Shown: positions 43,290-52,847 of the stretch, one piece after another
How positions within the stretch are numbered: position 1 is the first letter of the stretch
Layout of the letters: every line of letters starts with the position of its first letter
NCBI GenBank assembly: GCA_945890485.1
Contig: CAMDCN010000008.1
Coordinates: 124,001 to 188,000, forward strand
Direction: 5' to 3'
From: Candidatus Sulfopaludibacter sp. SbA3
GTDB lineage: Bacteria; Acidobacteriota; Terriglobia; Bryobacterales; Bryobacteraceae
Length of the DNA stretch: 64,000 bases
Position numbers and translations under genes: made by a program
Notes under the pieces: generated by a model
Databases searched by the model: none
Told to the model about the DNA's origin: nothing
The model's input: the letters and a program-made list of their open reading frames with translations, nothing else

Positions 43290-45050
43290 ATGCGTCTTGT
43301 TGTTGCGCTTAGTTGCTGCGCCTTGTTGGCCCAGGAGCCAGAAAAAAAAACCATCGTGGTGACGGGCTCCTACCAGCCTATTCCTCTCGAAGAGGCTGAT
43401 CGTTCCGTGAAGGCGATTCCGGCGCGGGAACTGGCGCCGTTGGCCGGATCCGTGAGCGATTTGCTGAATCTGGATGCCTCCGTCGATTTGCGGGAACGGG
43501 CGCCGGGGGCGGTGAATAGTGGTCTTTCGATTCGCGGCGGCAGCTTCGGCCAATCGTTGATTTTGTGGAACGGACTGCGGCTGAACAGTGCGCACACGTC
43601 GAACTTGAGTATGGACCTGCCGATTCCGCTCGAGTCGATAGCGCAGGTGGAGATTCTAAAGGGGTCGGGGTCGACCTTGTACGGTTCGGACGCGACGGCC
43701 GGCGTGATGAACGTGATTTCGAAGCCTCCGGCGCTGAGCGAGGTCCGGTTCCGCAGCGGCTTTGGCAACTGGGGCACGCAGCAGCAGCATGCTTCGGTGG
43801 CTTACGTCGGTAAGGGGCTGTCGCAGCACTTCACCATGGCCCGGGACTTTTCTCGTGGCTTCATGGAGAACCGGGACTATCGCAATCTGTCGATCGCTTC
43901 GCAGACGCAATACCGGCAGACGGAAGTGACGCTGGCGATGAACGATCGGCCCTATGGCGCTGAGCAGTTTTACGGGAACTTTAACTCTTGGGAGCGAACG
44001 AAGAGCTGGTTTGCGGGGATCCGGCAGGGAATTGGCGAGAAGACCGATGTGCTCCTTGCGTATCGGCGGAATACTGACCTTTTTGTGTTGTATCGCGATC
44101 GACCGCAGGTTTTCACGAATCGCCACATCGTCGAGACCTGGCAGGGAAGCATCCGCCGCGCGGAAACGCTGCCTCGGAATGCCCGGCTGCACTACGGGGC
44201 CGAGTTCCTGGGCGACCGCATCGAGTCGAATAATCTCGGGCAGCATTCGCGGGCGCGGTCGGCGGTGTATGCCGCTTACGACATTCGCGCGTTGCAACGC
44301 TTCTCGTTGACGATTGGCCTGCGCGATGAGATCTACCGGAATTTTCAGCATCAATGGAACCCGTCGGCTGGCATGGGATTCTGGCTCAACTCCCGGGCGA
44401 AGCTGCGGGCTTCGGCGAGCCGGGCGTTCCGGCTGCCGACCTACACGGATCTCTACTATCGCGACCCGGCCAACGTTGGCGATCCGCTGCTGCGTCCGGA
44501 GCGGGCTTGGACGTTCGAGGGCGGACTCGATTTCTCGCTGCCTCGCGAGGCGAAGCTGGCGGTGACGGTTTTCCAGCGGCGTGAGAAGGACGGCATCGAC
44601 TTTGTGCGTAGCTCGGCGGCGGACATCTGGCGGGCGACGAATTTTCAGGCGCTGAATTTTACTGGGTTCGAATCGCAATTGACGATGGTCGCCGCGCGGA
44701 AGCACCGGATTGAGCTTTCCTACACCGGGTTGAACGGGGCGCAGACCGTGTTGACGGGGCTGCAATCGAAGTACGTTTTCAACTATCCGCGCCATGCGGG
44801 CATTGCTACTTGGCAGGCCGCGTGGAGCAGCGGGATGATGGCGCGGACGCGGCTGGGGGCGATTGAACGCTTCGGCCGGTCGCCCTATGCGGTTTGGGAT
44901 ACCTTTCTGGCGTATCAAAAAGGCCGGGTGCGTCCGTACCTGCAACTAGCCAATATTACGTCCACCCGCTATGAAGAGTTGATCGGGGTTCGTATGCCGG
45001 GCCGCAGTTTTGTGGGCGGGCTCGAACTCGTGCTCTATCGGCCGCGATAA
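43290..45050 (+). CDS. TonB-dependent outer-membrane receptor
   Basis: 586 residues from ATG 43290 (signal MRLVVALSCCALLAQ). The plug domain shows SIRGGSFGQSLILWNGLRLNSAHT and VEILKGSGSTLYGSDATAGVMNVISK. A 22-strand barrel follows and ends GRSFVGGLELVLYRPR, close to the usual terminal aromatic. BtuB-like size; ligand not evident. No TonB or siderophore genes are adjacent. Confidence 0.92.
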   Translation: MRLVVALSCCALLAQEPEKKTIVVTGSYQPIPLEEADRSVKAIPARELAPLAGSVSDLLNLDASVDLRERAPGAVNSGLSIRGGSFGQSLILWNGLRLNSAHTSNLSMDLPIPLESIAQVEILKGSGSTLYGSDATAGVMNVISKPPALSEVRFRSGFGNWGTQQQHASVAYVGKGLSQHFTMARDFSRGFMENRDYRNLSIASQTQYRQTEVTLAMNDRPYGAEQFYGNFNSWERTKSWFAGIRQGIGEKTDVLLAYRRNTDLFVLYRDRPQVFTNRHIVETWQGSIRRAETLPRNARLHYGAEFLGDRIESNNLGQHSRARSAVYAAYDIRALQRFSLTIGLRDEIYRNFQHQWNPSAGMGFWLNSRAKLRASASRAFRLPTYTDLYYRDPANVGDPLLRPERAWTFEGGLDFSLPREAKLAVTVFQRREKDGIDFVRSSAADIWRATNFQALNFTGFESQLTMVAARKHRIELSYTGLNGAQTVLTGLQSKYVFNYPRHAGIATWQAAWSSGMMARTRLGAIERFGRSPYAVWDTFLAYQKGRVRPYLQLANITSTRYEELIGVRMPGRSFVGGLELVLYRPR

Positions 45051-45070
45051 ACTATCGAAGGACACCTTTT

Positions 45071-46546
45071 TTGCTTCGACACTTCCGCACCTTTGCCCTG
45101 CTGGGGAGCCTCTCTCTGGTTCGCGCCGCCGAACCGGGACAGTTAGATGCAAATCTGTCCTTGTTTACGGTGATGTGCGCGCTGCACGCGGCGGGCTACG
45201 ACACGGAGATTGACTCGCCGAACAACCATCCGATTCGGGCGGCGGCGGTCCGGAATCTGGCGAGTCGCAATCTGAAAACGACCGGTGAACTGCGCGAGTG
45301 GCTCGAAAATCGCAAGTTGGGGCCGAAGCGGCTGGACCTGAACCGGTTCATCTCGTTTGCTCTGTCTGTCGACGGGCCGCCGAATTTCAACTACAAGTTC
45401 CAATCGCACGAGATGCCGCCGGACGTGGTTCCGCTGGCCGGTTTTGAACGGCTGGTGAGCCGGTTCTATGCCGAAGCGCAGGTGGAAGAGCTTTACAAGC
45501 AGGCCCAACCGGCTATTGAGAAGATGCTTGAAAGCTACCAGGCGCCGGTGGTGAATACGCTTGGTCAGGTGAACGGATATCTGCGCAATCCGACCAGCGG
45601 GTACGCGGGGCGCCGCTTCTACGTCATTCTCGAGCTCCTCGGTCCGCCGAATCATATTCAGACGCGGGCGTACAAAGACGACTACTATCTGGTCCTGACC
45701 CCGTCGCCGGAGATTCAGACCGACTACATCCGGTACGCCTATTTGCAGTACCTGCTCGATCCGCTGACTTTCAAATTTGCGGCCAAGCTCGAAAAGAAGA
45801 AGCCGCTGATCGATTTGGCGCAGGCTGCCCCGGCTTTGGACGAGCACTACAAGGCCGACTTTTCGTTGTTGGCGACGGCCAGCCTGATTCGTGCGATTGA
45901 GGCCCGGATTGATAAGCGGCGGGATCCGGAACAGGCACTTCGTGAGGGCTTCATTCTGACGCCGTACTTCACGGAAGCCTTGGCCAAGTATGAAACGCAG
46001 GAGGCGTCGATGCGCCTCTATTATCCAGAGATGATCGACGCGATCGACCTGAAGAAAGAGGATAAGCGGCTGGCTGCGGTTGACTTCTTGAAAGAGCGCC
46101 CGGTGAAGGCCGTGAAGGTCGCTCCCAAGGAAGAGAAGATCGAGTTGACTGGCGTGTTCAAGACGATGGAGGATGCGGAAAATCTCTATCGGACCGCCAA
46201 ATTGGAACCTGCCCGCGAGTTGTTCCTTCGTGCGTTGCAGGAGACCGCTGACCAACCATTGCATGCAAAGGCATATTATGGTTTGGGCCGCGTTGCCGCA
46301 CGTCAGGCTAATCTCGAGTTGGCCGAGAAGTTGTTCACCAAAGTGCTGGAGCTTTCGCCCGATCCGCAGACCAAAGCCTGGACCCACGTCTACCTCGGCA
46401 ACCTCGCCGAGCGGGCGCAGGAACCCCAACAAGCCGTGGCTCAGTTCGAAGCAGCCCTGGCCGTTCCCGGCGCTACCGCCGCGGCTCGTCAGACCGCTCA
46501 GCAGGCGCTCACCAAGTTAGCTAATACCCCGAAGGAGAAGGAATGA
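45071..46546 (+). CDS. Exported TPR-containing protein
   Basis: 491 residues. A signal peptide (start TTG at 45071) and ~350 residues without a known domain precede C-terminal TPR repeats (ENLYRTAKLEPARELFLRAL, AYYGLGRVAARQANLELAEKLF, AWTHVYLGNLAERAQEPQQAVAQFEAAL). A four-base overlap with the next TPR gene suggests a shared complex. Function unknown. Confidence 0.85.
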   Translation: MLRHFRTFALLGSLSLVRAAEPGQLDANLSLFTVMCALHAAGYDTEIDSPNNHPIRAAAVRNLASRNLKTTGELREWLENRKLGPKRLDLNRFISFALSVDGPPNFNYKFQSHEMPPDVVPLAGFERLVSRFYAEAQVEELYKQAQPAIEKMLESYQAPVVNTLGQVNGYLRNPTSGYAGRRFYVILELLGPPNHIQTRAYKDDYYLVLTPSPEIQTDYIRYAYLQYLLDPLTFKFAAKLEKKKPLIDLAQAAPALDEHYKADFSLLATASLIRAIEARIDKRRDPEQALREGFILTPYFTEALAKYETQEASMRLYYPEMIDAIDLKKEDKRLAAVDFLKERPVKAVKVAPKEEKIELTGVFKTMEDAENLYRTAKLEPARELFLRALQETADQPLHAKAYYGLGRVAARQANLELAEKLFTKVLELSPDPQTKAWTHVYLGNLAERAQEPQQAVAQFEAALAVPGATAAARQTAQQALTKLANTPKEKE

Positions 46547-47298
46547 TCATGTCCCGTTTTGTCCGCCTCGCATTCAGTGTGGGCCTCGCCGCCGCTATTG
46601 CGCTGGCCCAGCCCAAGCCCAAGTCGCAGAAAGAAGTTGATGCCATCATGGCGATGCAGAATGCGCAGGATCCGGACTCCCGCATCAAGGCTGCCCAGAC
46701 GCTGATCACGAAGTTTGCGGATACAGAGTTTAAGCCGTTCGCGCTTTACGTGATGGCTTCTTCCTATCAGCAGAAAGGGGATGTCGAGAACACGATCGTG
46801 TGGGCCGAGAAGACCCTGGAGGTCGACAAGACCAACTTCATGTGCATGAACATGATCGCCTCCGGTTTGGCGCAGAAGACCCGTGAGTTCGACCTCGACA
46901 AGGAAGACAAGCTCGGCCGGGCCGAGAAGATGGCCAATTCCGCCATGGAGGCGATCAAGACCGCTGCCAAGCCGAATCCGCAGATTCCGGACGATCAGTG
47001 GGAATTGATCAAGAAGGATTACACGGCCGAGGCGCATCAGGCGCTTGGGCTGGTCGCGATGGTTCGCAAGAAGTATCCGGAAGCGATTGCTTCGTTCAAG
47101 ACCGCGGCAGAGACGACGCCGCAGCCGGATCCCGCGACGCTGGTCCGTCTTGCGAGTGCCTACAATCTGGCCAACCAGCCTGACAACGCCATTGCGGCGG
47201 CTGACAAGGCGATGGCAGTGCCCGATGTGAATCCCGCTATCAAGCAGGTTGCCGCCGCCGAGAAGGAACGGGCGACCAAGGCTAAGGCTGGCAAGTAG
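46543..47298 (+). CDS. Exported TPR protein
   Basis: 251 residues. A signal peptide (MSRFVRLAFSVGLAAAIALAQ) and helical repeats (KPFALYVMASSYQQKGDVENTIVWAEKTLEVDKTN; AEAHQALGLVAMVRKKYPEAIASFKTA) make it a periplasmic TPR protein. The start could be the Met at 46543 or the third-codon Met. Paired with the preceding TPR gene. Confidence 0.85.
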   Translation: MIMSRFVRLAFSVGLAAAIALAQPKPKSQKEVDAIMAMQNAQDPDSRIKAAQTLITKFADTEFKPFALYVMASSYQQKGDVENTIVWAEKTLEVDKTNFMCMNMIASGLAQKTREFDLDKEDKLGRAEKMANSAMEAIKTAAKPNPQIPDDQWELIKKDYTAEAHQALGLVAMVRKKYPEAIASFKTAAETTPQPDPATLVRLASAYNLANQPDNAIAAADKAMAVPDVNPAIKQVAAAEKERATKAKAGK

Positions 47299-47303
47299 AC
47301 CGG

Positions 47304-48005
47304 ATGGGCGCGGCATGGGAGGCTTTGGCCGAAAAAATCGGCTATCAGTTTAGTCGTCCGGAACTCCTGGTCCGCGCCCTCACTCATAAATCTCGTATCG
47401 CCGAGAAGTCCGAGGCTGATCCCACCCGGGATAATGAACAGCTCGAATTTCTCGGCGATTCTATTTTGGGGTTCCTGGTCAGCGAGGCGCTGATCGCCCG
47501 GTTTCCCCATTATCCGGAAGGGAAGCTTTCGAAGTTGAAGGCATGGCTGGTTTCGGCGGCGCATTTGCTGGTGATCGCCGAGTCGCTTGGTTTGGGGGAG
47601 CATCTCCTGTTGGGTCGCGGGGAGGAGATGAGCGGTGGGCGTGGGAAGCGGGCGTTGCTCGCAAATGCCGTGGAGGCGATCCTGGCGGCGCTGTACCTGG
47701 ACGGGGGCATGCCTGCGGCGCGAGCCTTTGTGGAAGCCCGAGTGCTGCAGGATGCGGGTGATCTGGAGGCGGGTGTGCCCGCCGGTGTAACCGATCACAA
47801 GTCGTTGCTCCAGGAGAAGGCGCAGGCGTTAAAGTACCCTCCGCCGAAGTACGTTACGATCGCCGAACGCGGCCCGGAACACGCTAAGACCTTCACGGTG
47901 GAAGTGCGCGTGGGTAAGGGGTTGTGCGCGGTGGCCGAGGGCATTTCAAAGAAAGAGGCCAGCCAGCGGGCGGCTGAACTGCTGTTGGCCCAATTGGCCG
48001 GTTAA
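47304..48005 (+). CDS. rnc: Ribonuclease III
   Basis: 233 residues. NEQLEFLGDSILGFLVSEAL is the RNase III signature (catalytic E48 and D52). A C-terminal dsRNA-binding domain (about 160-230; KTFTVEVRVGKGLCAVAEGISKKEASQRAAELLL) is present. Processes rRNA precursors. Confidence 0.97.
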   Translation: MGAAWEALAEKIGYQFSRPELLVRALTHKSRIAEKSEADPTRDNEQLEFLGDSILGFLVSEALIARFPHYPEGKLSKLKAWLVSAAHLLVIAESLGLGEHLLLGRGEEMSGGRGKRALLANAVEAILAALYLDGGMPAARAFVEARVLQDAGDLEAGVPAGVTDHKSLLQEKAQALKYPPPKYVTIAERGPEHAKTFTVEVRVGKGLCAVAEGISKKEASQRAAELLLAQLAG

Positions 48006-48040
48006 AATCCGGGCCGAAGTGGTCGATAACGCCGATAGTT

Positions 48041-48895
48041 ATGTTTGTAATTATTGGTGCGCTTGTCGTTATTGGCTCCGTTTTGGGAGGCTACCTGCTC
48101 TCCCATGGGAAACTGCCGATTCTTTTTCAGCCCTTTGAACTGCTGATCATCCTTGGCGCGGCTATCGGCACATTGCTGATTGGCAATCCGCTGGCGGTGG
48201 TGATCGGCATTGTCAAGGCTGCGCTGGGCACTCTGAAGGGGAGCCCGTACAACAAAGCCTTCTATACCGAGCAGTTGAAGATGTTGAACGACGTCTTTAC
48301 GTATGCGCGGAAGAACGGGCTCGTCAAGCTGGAAGCGGACGTCGAAGAGCCGGACAAGAGTCAGCTCTTCAGCAAGTACAAGACGCTGACCAGCAACCAC
48401 CACGCGCTGCACTTTGTTTGCGACACGCTTCGCATGTCGATTAGTGGCGGCGTCGGCCACTTTGAAATTGACCAGATGATGGAGCTCGACATGGAGGTGC
48501 ATCACCACGAGGCCGAGGAGCCGGTGCATGCGCTGAACACGATGTCGGACGCGCTGCCGGGTCTGGGCATTGTGGCGGCAGTGCTTGGCATCGTGATCAC
48601 GATGGGCTCGCTGGGCGGACCGCCGGAGGAGATTGGGCACCATGTGGCGGCCGCGCTGGTGGGGACGTTCCTTGGCATTCTGATGTGCTACGGCTTCTTT
48701 GGTCCGTTGGCGGCCAATATGGGCAAGATTGCGGCGGCGGAGAAGGAGTACTACAACTTTCTGCGCGTTGGCCTGATTAGCTTCATCAAGGGCTCGGCGC
48801 CGATTCTCGCCACCGAGTTCGCTCGCCGGTCCATCCCGGCCCACTTCCGCCCGTCATTCAAAGAGATGGAGAAAGCCGTCAAGGGAGGCGCATAG
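48041..48895 (+). CDS. motA: Flagellar motor stator protein MotA (first set)
   Basis: 284 residues, four membrane helices. Cytoplasmic loop and PGLGIVAAVLGIVITMGSLGG (TM3) are typical of MotA. Pairs with the motB gene 3 bases downstream to form a proton- or sodium-driven stator. Confidence 0.95.
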   Translation: MFVIIGALVVIGSVLGGYLLSHGKLPILFQPFELLIILGAAIGTLLIGNPLAVVIGIVKAALGTLKGSPYNKAFYTEQLKMLNDVFTYARKNGLVKLEADVEEPDKSQLFSKYKTLTSNHHALHFVCDTLRMSISGGVGHFEIDQMMELDMEVHHHEAEEPVHALNTMSDALPGLGIVAAVLGIVITMGSLGGPPEEIGHHVAAALVGTFLGILMCYGFFGPLAANMGKIAAAEKEYYNFLRVGLISFIKGSAPILATEFARRSIPAHFRPSFKEMEKAVKGGA

Positions 48896-48897
48896 CC

Positions 48898-49755
48898 ATG
48901 GCCGAAGAGCAGCCGATTTATATCATCAAGAAAATCGTAAAGGGTGGCGGCCACCATGGAGGCGCCTGGAAGGTGGCGTACGCCGACTTCGTGACGGCGA
49001 TGATGGCCTTCTTCATGGTGCTGTGGTTGTTGAGCTCCTCCGAACAGGTGCAGAAGGCGGTGGGGGGATACTTCTCTGACCCGGAAGGAAACGGCAAACA
49101 GGTTGGCACCCAGCAGGCGGGAGCGGGCGGGGAATCGATCAGCCTGGCGGCGAACGATATGGAAAAGCTTAAGGACAAGCTGGAAGAGGCGATGCGGGAC
49201 ACGCCGCAGTTCCAGAAAATCAAGGAGCAGGTGAAGATGATCGTGACCGGCGAAGGACTCCGGGTGGAGCTATTGGAGAGCGATGTCGGCACGTTCTTTG
49301 AATCTGGCAGCCCGGCGCCTACGGAACGCGCGACGGTACTGTTGGGCACTCTGGCGCAGGAGATTGGCAAGCTTCCGAACAAGGTCTTCATTGAGGGCCA
49401 CACCGACTCAAAGCCCTTTACTGGCGACTATACGAACTGGGAGCTTTCGGCTGATCGCGCCAACACGGCTCGCCGGGTGATGCAGATGTACGGCGTTCGT
49501 GCCGATCAGGTCGCGCAAGTTCGGGGTTTCTCGGACCAGGCGCTGCGGGTGGCCGACAATCCGGCGGACCCGTCCAACCGGCGGATCTCAATCATCATCA
49601 AGTATTTGGATGCCCCTCCTGCGCCGCTAAAGGCTGACAAGAAGGGCGGTGATGCGCATGGCGGTGAGGCGGCGAAAGACGGGCATGGCAACGACGGGCA
49701 TGCCAAAGACGAGCATGCCAAGGATGAACAGGCAAAACCGGCGGCCGCTCACTAG
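48898..49755 (+). CDS. motB: Flagellar motor protein MotB (first set) with His/Lys/Asp tail
   Basis: 285 residues. GGAWKVAYADFVTAMMAFFMVLWLL supplies the single helix with the ion-binding D30. The C-terminal OmpA-like domain (IEGHTDSKPFTGDYTNWELSADRA) binds peptidoglycan. After residue ~245 there is an odd low-complexity tail of DGHGNDGHAKDEHAKDEQ type. Confidence 0.95.
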   Translation: MAEEQPIYIIKKIVKGGGHHGGAWKVAYADFVTAMMAFFMVLWLLSSSEQVQKAVGGYFSDPEGNGKQVGTQQAGAGGESISLAANDMEKLKDKLEEAMRDTPQFQKIKEQVKMIVTGEGLRVELLESDVGTFFESGSPAPTERATVLLGTLAQEIGKLPNKVFIEGHTDSKPFTGDYTNWELSADRANTARRVMQMYGVRADQVAQVRGFSDQALRVADNPADPSNRRISIIIKYLDAPPAPLKADKKGGDAHGGEAAKDGHGNDGHAKDEHAKDEQAKPAAAH

Positions 49756-49765
49756 AGCGGCCGTC

Positions 49766-50515
49766 TTATCTCTTCGGCTCGAGTTGCGCCGCTGTCGCGT
49801 TCAAGATCACGATATCGACCCGCCGGTTCTTCGCTCTGCCTTCCTCGGTCTCGTTATCGGCCAGCGGGACCGTATCGCCGTAGCCCATCACCGCCATTCT
49901 TCCTCGCTCAATTCCGTACCGTTCCTCGAACAAAGCCATGACCGAGATCGCTCTTGCCGCAGACAGGTCCCAATTGCTGCGGAACCGCTCGGTTTGGATT
50001 GGAATCGCATCCGTGTGCCCTTCGAGACGGATAGGGTTGGACAGGTTCTGTAGGCTCTTCGCTACCTTCTCGATACTCGGTAGCGCAGTCTCGTACACGC
50101 CGTCATCGCCGGACGGAAAGAAGCCCGCTTGCCGCAGGCTAACGACCAATCCTCGCTGCGTCATCTGCACCTGCATGGACCCGTCGTTCACCTCTTTCTT
50201 TAGTTCGGTGAGTAACTTCTCGAGAGTTGGTTTCAAATCTGGCTGGCTACCGCCTGGGCCGCGCCATTGCGCATTGCCCTTTCCTTTGTCGTCCACCGTG
50301 CCGCCCAGAATTCCCGCGATTTTCGCCACCAGCCGGTCGTTTTCGAGCGCTCGCTTCACCGAGTCGGAGATCATCTGCTGTTTGCCTTTGTCCGCCTGAG
50401 AGCTGGCGAAGAGAACGACGAAGAAAGCAAACAGGAGCGTGATGAAGTCGGCATACGAGACAAGCCACCGTTCGTGGTTCTCCGGCTCCTCCGGCCGCCG
50501 CCGTCCGCTCCTCAC
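49766..50515 (-). CDS. MotB-like stator protein (second set)
   Basis: 249 residues. HERWLVSYADFITLLFAFFVVLF gives a membrane helix with D23; the OmpA domain has LEGHTDAIPIQTERFRSNWDLSAARA. It forms a pair with the MotA-like gene upstream. It is convergent with the first motB, only ten bases away. Confidence 0.93.
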   Translation of the reverse strand: MRSGRRRPEEPENHERWLVSYADFITLLFAFFVVLFASSQADKGKQQMISDSVKRALENDRLVAKIAGILGGTVDDKGKGNAQWRGPGGSQPDLKPTLEKLLTELKKEVNDGSMQVQMTQRGLVVSLRQAGFFPSGDDGVYETALPSIEKVAKSLQNLSNPIRLEGHTDAIPIQTERFRSNWDLSAARAISVMALFEERYGIERGRMAVMGYGDTVPLADNETEEGRAKNRRVDIVILNATAAQLEPKR

Positions 50516-51321
50516 GCCACCCTCTGTCGGGAAGACCGCGTAGCGACCGCCGGCTCAACGTCCAAATAGGTCTCCAGCTTGTCCTTGATCAACTTGGGGT
50601 TTAGCCCGTCCACAATCGCCAGCACCCCTTCGATCATCATTTCGCGTACCTCACTCTCCAAACGCGCTCGCGCCTTGATCTTGTTGCCCGCTGGAAGGAA
50701 AAGCAGGTTTGCCAGCGCCACTCCGTACACTGTCGCCACAAACGAGACAGCGATACCGTGTCCTACCCGGTCGATATCCGCCAAATTCTTCATGACTTGG
50801 ATGAGCCCCATCACAGCACCGATGATCCCGACCGTCGGTGAGTAGCTGCCGGCGCTCTCCCATATCTTGGCCTCCTGCTCGGCGCGTGCCTCGCGGACCA
50901 TGATCTCGAGCTCCATCATCCGGCGCAGTTCGTTGGTATCGACACCGTCCACGGCAAGCTTCAGCGCCTTTAAGAGAAATGGATCCTGGATGTTGTCAAA
51001 TTCATCTTCGAGCGAGATCAGCCCCATCCGCCGGGCCCGCGTCGCCAAACTTACGATCTCTTCGACGATATCCGGCTTCGAACGCGGCGATTCAAACAGT
51101 ACATCCCGCAGCCGCAGGATGCCGCCGCGCAGGGTCCGCAACGGATAGTGGACCATTACCGCGCCCATCGTGCCGCCGAGTACGATCAGCAGCGCGGTGT
51201 GCTGCGCCACATCGTGCAGCGAACCGCCTTCGAGGAGCAGCCCGCCCACGATGGCCAAAAACGCCAGCAGTAACCCGCCGAGTGTGGCCAGGTCGGGCCG
51301 GAAGTTACCTTTACCTGCCAT
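50512..51321 (-). CDS. MotA-like stator protein (second set)
   Basis: 269 residues, PomA/MotC subtype: LATLGGLLLAFLAIVGGLLLEGG, GGTMGAVMVHYP, and YSPTVGIIGAVMGLIQVMKNL. The stop overlaps the MotB-like ATG region (GTGA-type overlap at 50512-50515). Behind flbD, the usual gene order of flagellar operons. Confidence 0.93.
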   Translation of the reverse strand: MAGKGNFRPDLATLGGLLLAFLAIVGGLLLEGGSLHDVAQHTALLIVLGGTMGAVMVHYPLRTLRGGILRLRDVLFESPRSKPDIVEEIVSLATRARRMGLISLEDEFDNIQDPFLLKALKLAVDGVDTNELRRMMELEIMVREARAEQEAKIWESAGSYSPTVGIIGAVMGLIQVMKNLADIDRVGHGIAVSFVATVYGVALANLLFLPAGNKIKARARLESEVREMMIEGVLAIVDGLNPKLIKDKLETYLDVEPAVATRSSRQRVA

Positions 51322-51526
51322 GGGCGACCGTCAACAGCGGAACAGTCTGGTTGACGCGCTGGCGGAAGGCAACAACCCGGTCGATGACCTCTGTCGGCGT
51401 TTCGCGCACGACCACCTTCTGACCGTTCGTCAAACGAACGATCGTGTCCGGTATCGATTCGATCTGCTCAATCAAATCGTCATTGAGCACCATCGGTAAA
51501 CCGTTGATGCGGGTCAAAGCAATCAT
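51311..51526 (-). CDS. flbD: FlbD family flagellar protein
   Basis: 71 residues from the ATG at 51526 (MIALTRINGLPMVLNDDLIEQIE). TDTIV-like and LTNGQKVVVRETP segments are the FlbD pattern. Encoded directly before the second stator pair and overlapping it by 11 bases, the arrangement known from other flagellar operons. Confidence 0.88.
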   Translation of the reverse strand: MIALTRINGLPMVLNDDLIEQIESIPDTIVRLTNGQKVVVRETPTEVIDRVVAFRQRVNQTVPLLTVAHGR

Positions 51527-51577
51527 TTGAGTTGGGGCCTCATCTTGCTTTTCGCCCCGCTCACTCAATTCTTGAGG

Positions 51578-52033
51578 CTATTTCATGAGCTTCAGGATGG
51601 CCCGCAATTCCGCCTGCACTTCGCCCCAGCTCTCGCGCGGAATCTCTTCTTCCATGGCGAACAGGGCCGCCTGTTGCTTTCGGGGCTTCACTGCCGGCTT
51701 GGCGGCTACGGCCACTTTTCCTCGTTGTTCGAGGGCTTTTCGCGCACCTTCAATCGTGAATCGTTTGTCGTAGAGCAGACGTTTGATCTCAAGGATCAGC
51801 TCCACTTCCTTTCGTGGATATAACCGTTGATTCGTGCCGCTTTTCTTGGGGCGCAGTTGCGAGAACTCGGTCTCCCAATACCGCAACACGTATGGCTTTA
51901 CTCCCGCCAGCTTACTTACGTCGCCGATGCGGAAGTAGAGCTTATTGGGGATCTCCTGGGTCTCCGGAAGGAGGTCGCCTTCGGGAGTCGATTCTGGCCG
52001 GTTGCGCGCAGACACCTTGTGCATAGTATGCAC
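51578..52033 (-). CDS. MerR-type transcriptional regulator
   Basis: 151 residues (start ATG at 52033; 52024 also possible). YFRIGDVSKLAGVKPYVLRYWETEFSQLRPKKSGTNQRLYPRKEVELI is a MerR winged helix-turn-helix with the YxxxE ILEIKRLL segment. The tail lacks an obvious effector domain. It may act on the flagellar genes beside it (inference only). Confidence 0.85.
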   Translation of the reverse strand: MHTMHKVSARNRPESTPEGDLLPETQEIPNKLYFRIGDVSKLAGVKPYVLRYWETEFSQLRPKKSGTNQRLYPRKEVELILEIKRLLYDKRFTIEGARKALEQRGKVAVAAKPAVKPRKQQAALFAMEEEIPRESWGEVQAELRAILKLMK

Positions 52034-52109
52034 CCGACGGCGATGCGCGCGCTACCCCGGATGCCTTCGACGGTGCCCCGGGGGCTTACGGCGTTACCAT
52101 AGTGTTTCC

Positions 52110-52829
52110 ATGCAAGTTCTCTCCGGAATCCATCCCGTCACGGAAGCCCTCCGCGCCGGCCAACCCATCGAGCGCATCCTGATCGCCAAAGGCGCGGGTG
52201 GTCCTAAGGTCCAACTCATCATTGACCTCGCCAAAAAGGCCAAAGTTCCTCTGCGTTATGAGCCTCGCGAGGCGCTCGACCGTTCGAGCAAGGCCGCTAC
52301 CCACCAGGGTGTCGTCGCCTTCACGACCGGCCAGCGCTATGCCCAGTTCGCGGAGATTCCAGAGAAAGCCCAACTGCTCGTCCTGCTTGATGGCATCGAA
52401 GATCCTCATAACCTGGGCGCCATCATCCGGTCGGCTCATGCCGCCGGCGCCGATGCCGTGTTGCTGCCGGACCGCCGTGCTGCTCCGGTTACCGAAGTAG
52501 CCGCCAAAGCTGCCGCGGGAGCTCTGGCTCATATGCCCATCGTCCGCATCGGCAACGTCGCGCAGACGCTCGAAAAGCTCAAACAGCAAGGGTATTGGAT
52601 CTACGGCCTCACCGAGCGCGGCACAGAGACTTACGACAAGGTCGCCTTTCACTTGCCGACGGTCCTGGTGGTGGGGGCGGAAGGCGCTGGACTGCACGAT
52701 CTGGTCTCGAAAAATTGCGATGTCTTGGTGAATATCCCGATGCATGGAAAGATTGGATCGCTCAATGTAAGTGTGGCCACGGGCATCGCTTTGTTTGAGT
52801 GGCGGCGGCGCGCTGCAACCACCCGGTAG
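52110..52829 (+). CDS. rlmB: 23S rRNA 2'-O-ribose methyltransferase, RlmB/SpoU family
   Basis: 239 residues from ATG 52110. An L30e-like N-terminal substrate domain (VLSGIHPVTEALRAGQPIERILIAKG) and SpoU motifs: LLDGIEDPHNLGAIIRSAHAAGADAVLLP, VLVVGAEGAGLHDLVSKNCD, IPMHGKIGSLNVSVATGIAL. Knotted methyltransferase fold. It methylates G2251 in the E. coli homologue. Confidence 0.93.
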   Translation: MQVLSGIHPVTEALRAGQPIERILIAKGAGGPKVQLIIDLAKKAKVPLRYEPREALDRSSKAATHQGVVAFTTGQRYAQFAEIPEKAQLLVLLDGIEDPHNLGAIIRSAHAAGADAVLLPDRRAAPVTEVAAKAAAGALAHMPIVRIGNVAQTLEKLKQQGYWIYGLTERGTETYDKVAFHLPTVLVVGAEGAGLHDLVSKNCDVLVNIPMHGKIGSLNVSVATGIALFEWRRRAATTR

Positions 52830-52847
52830 AGCGATACCATAGAAGGA

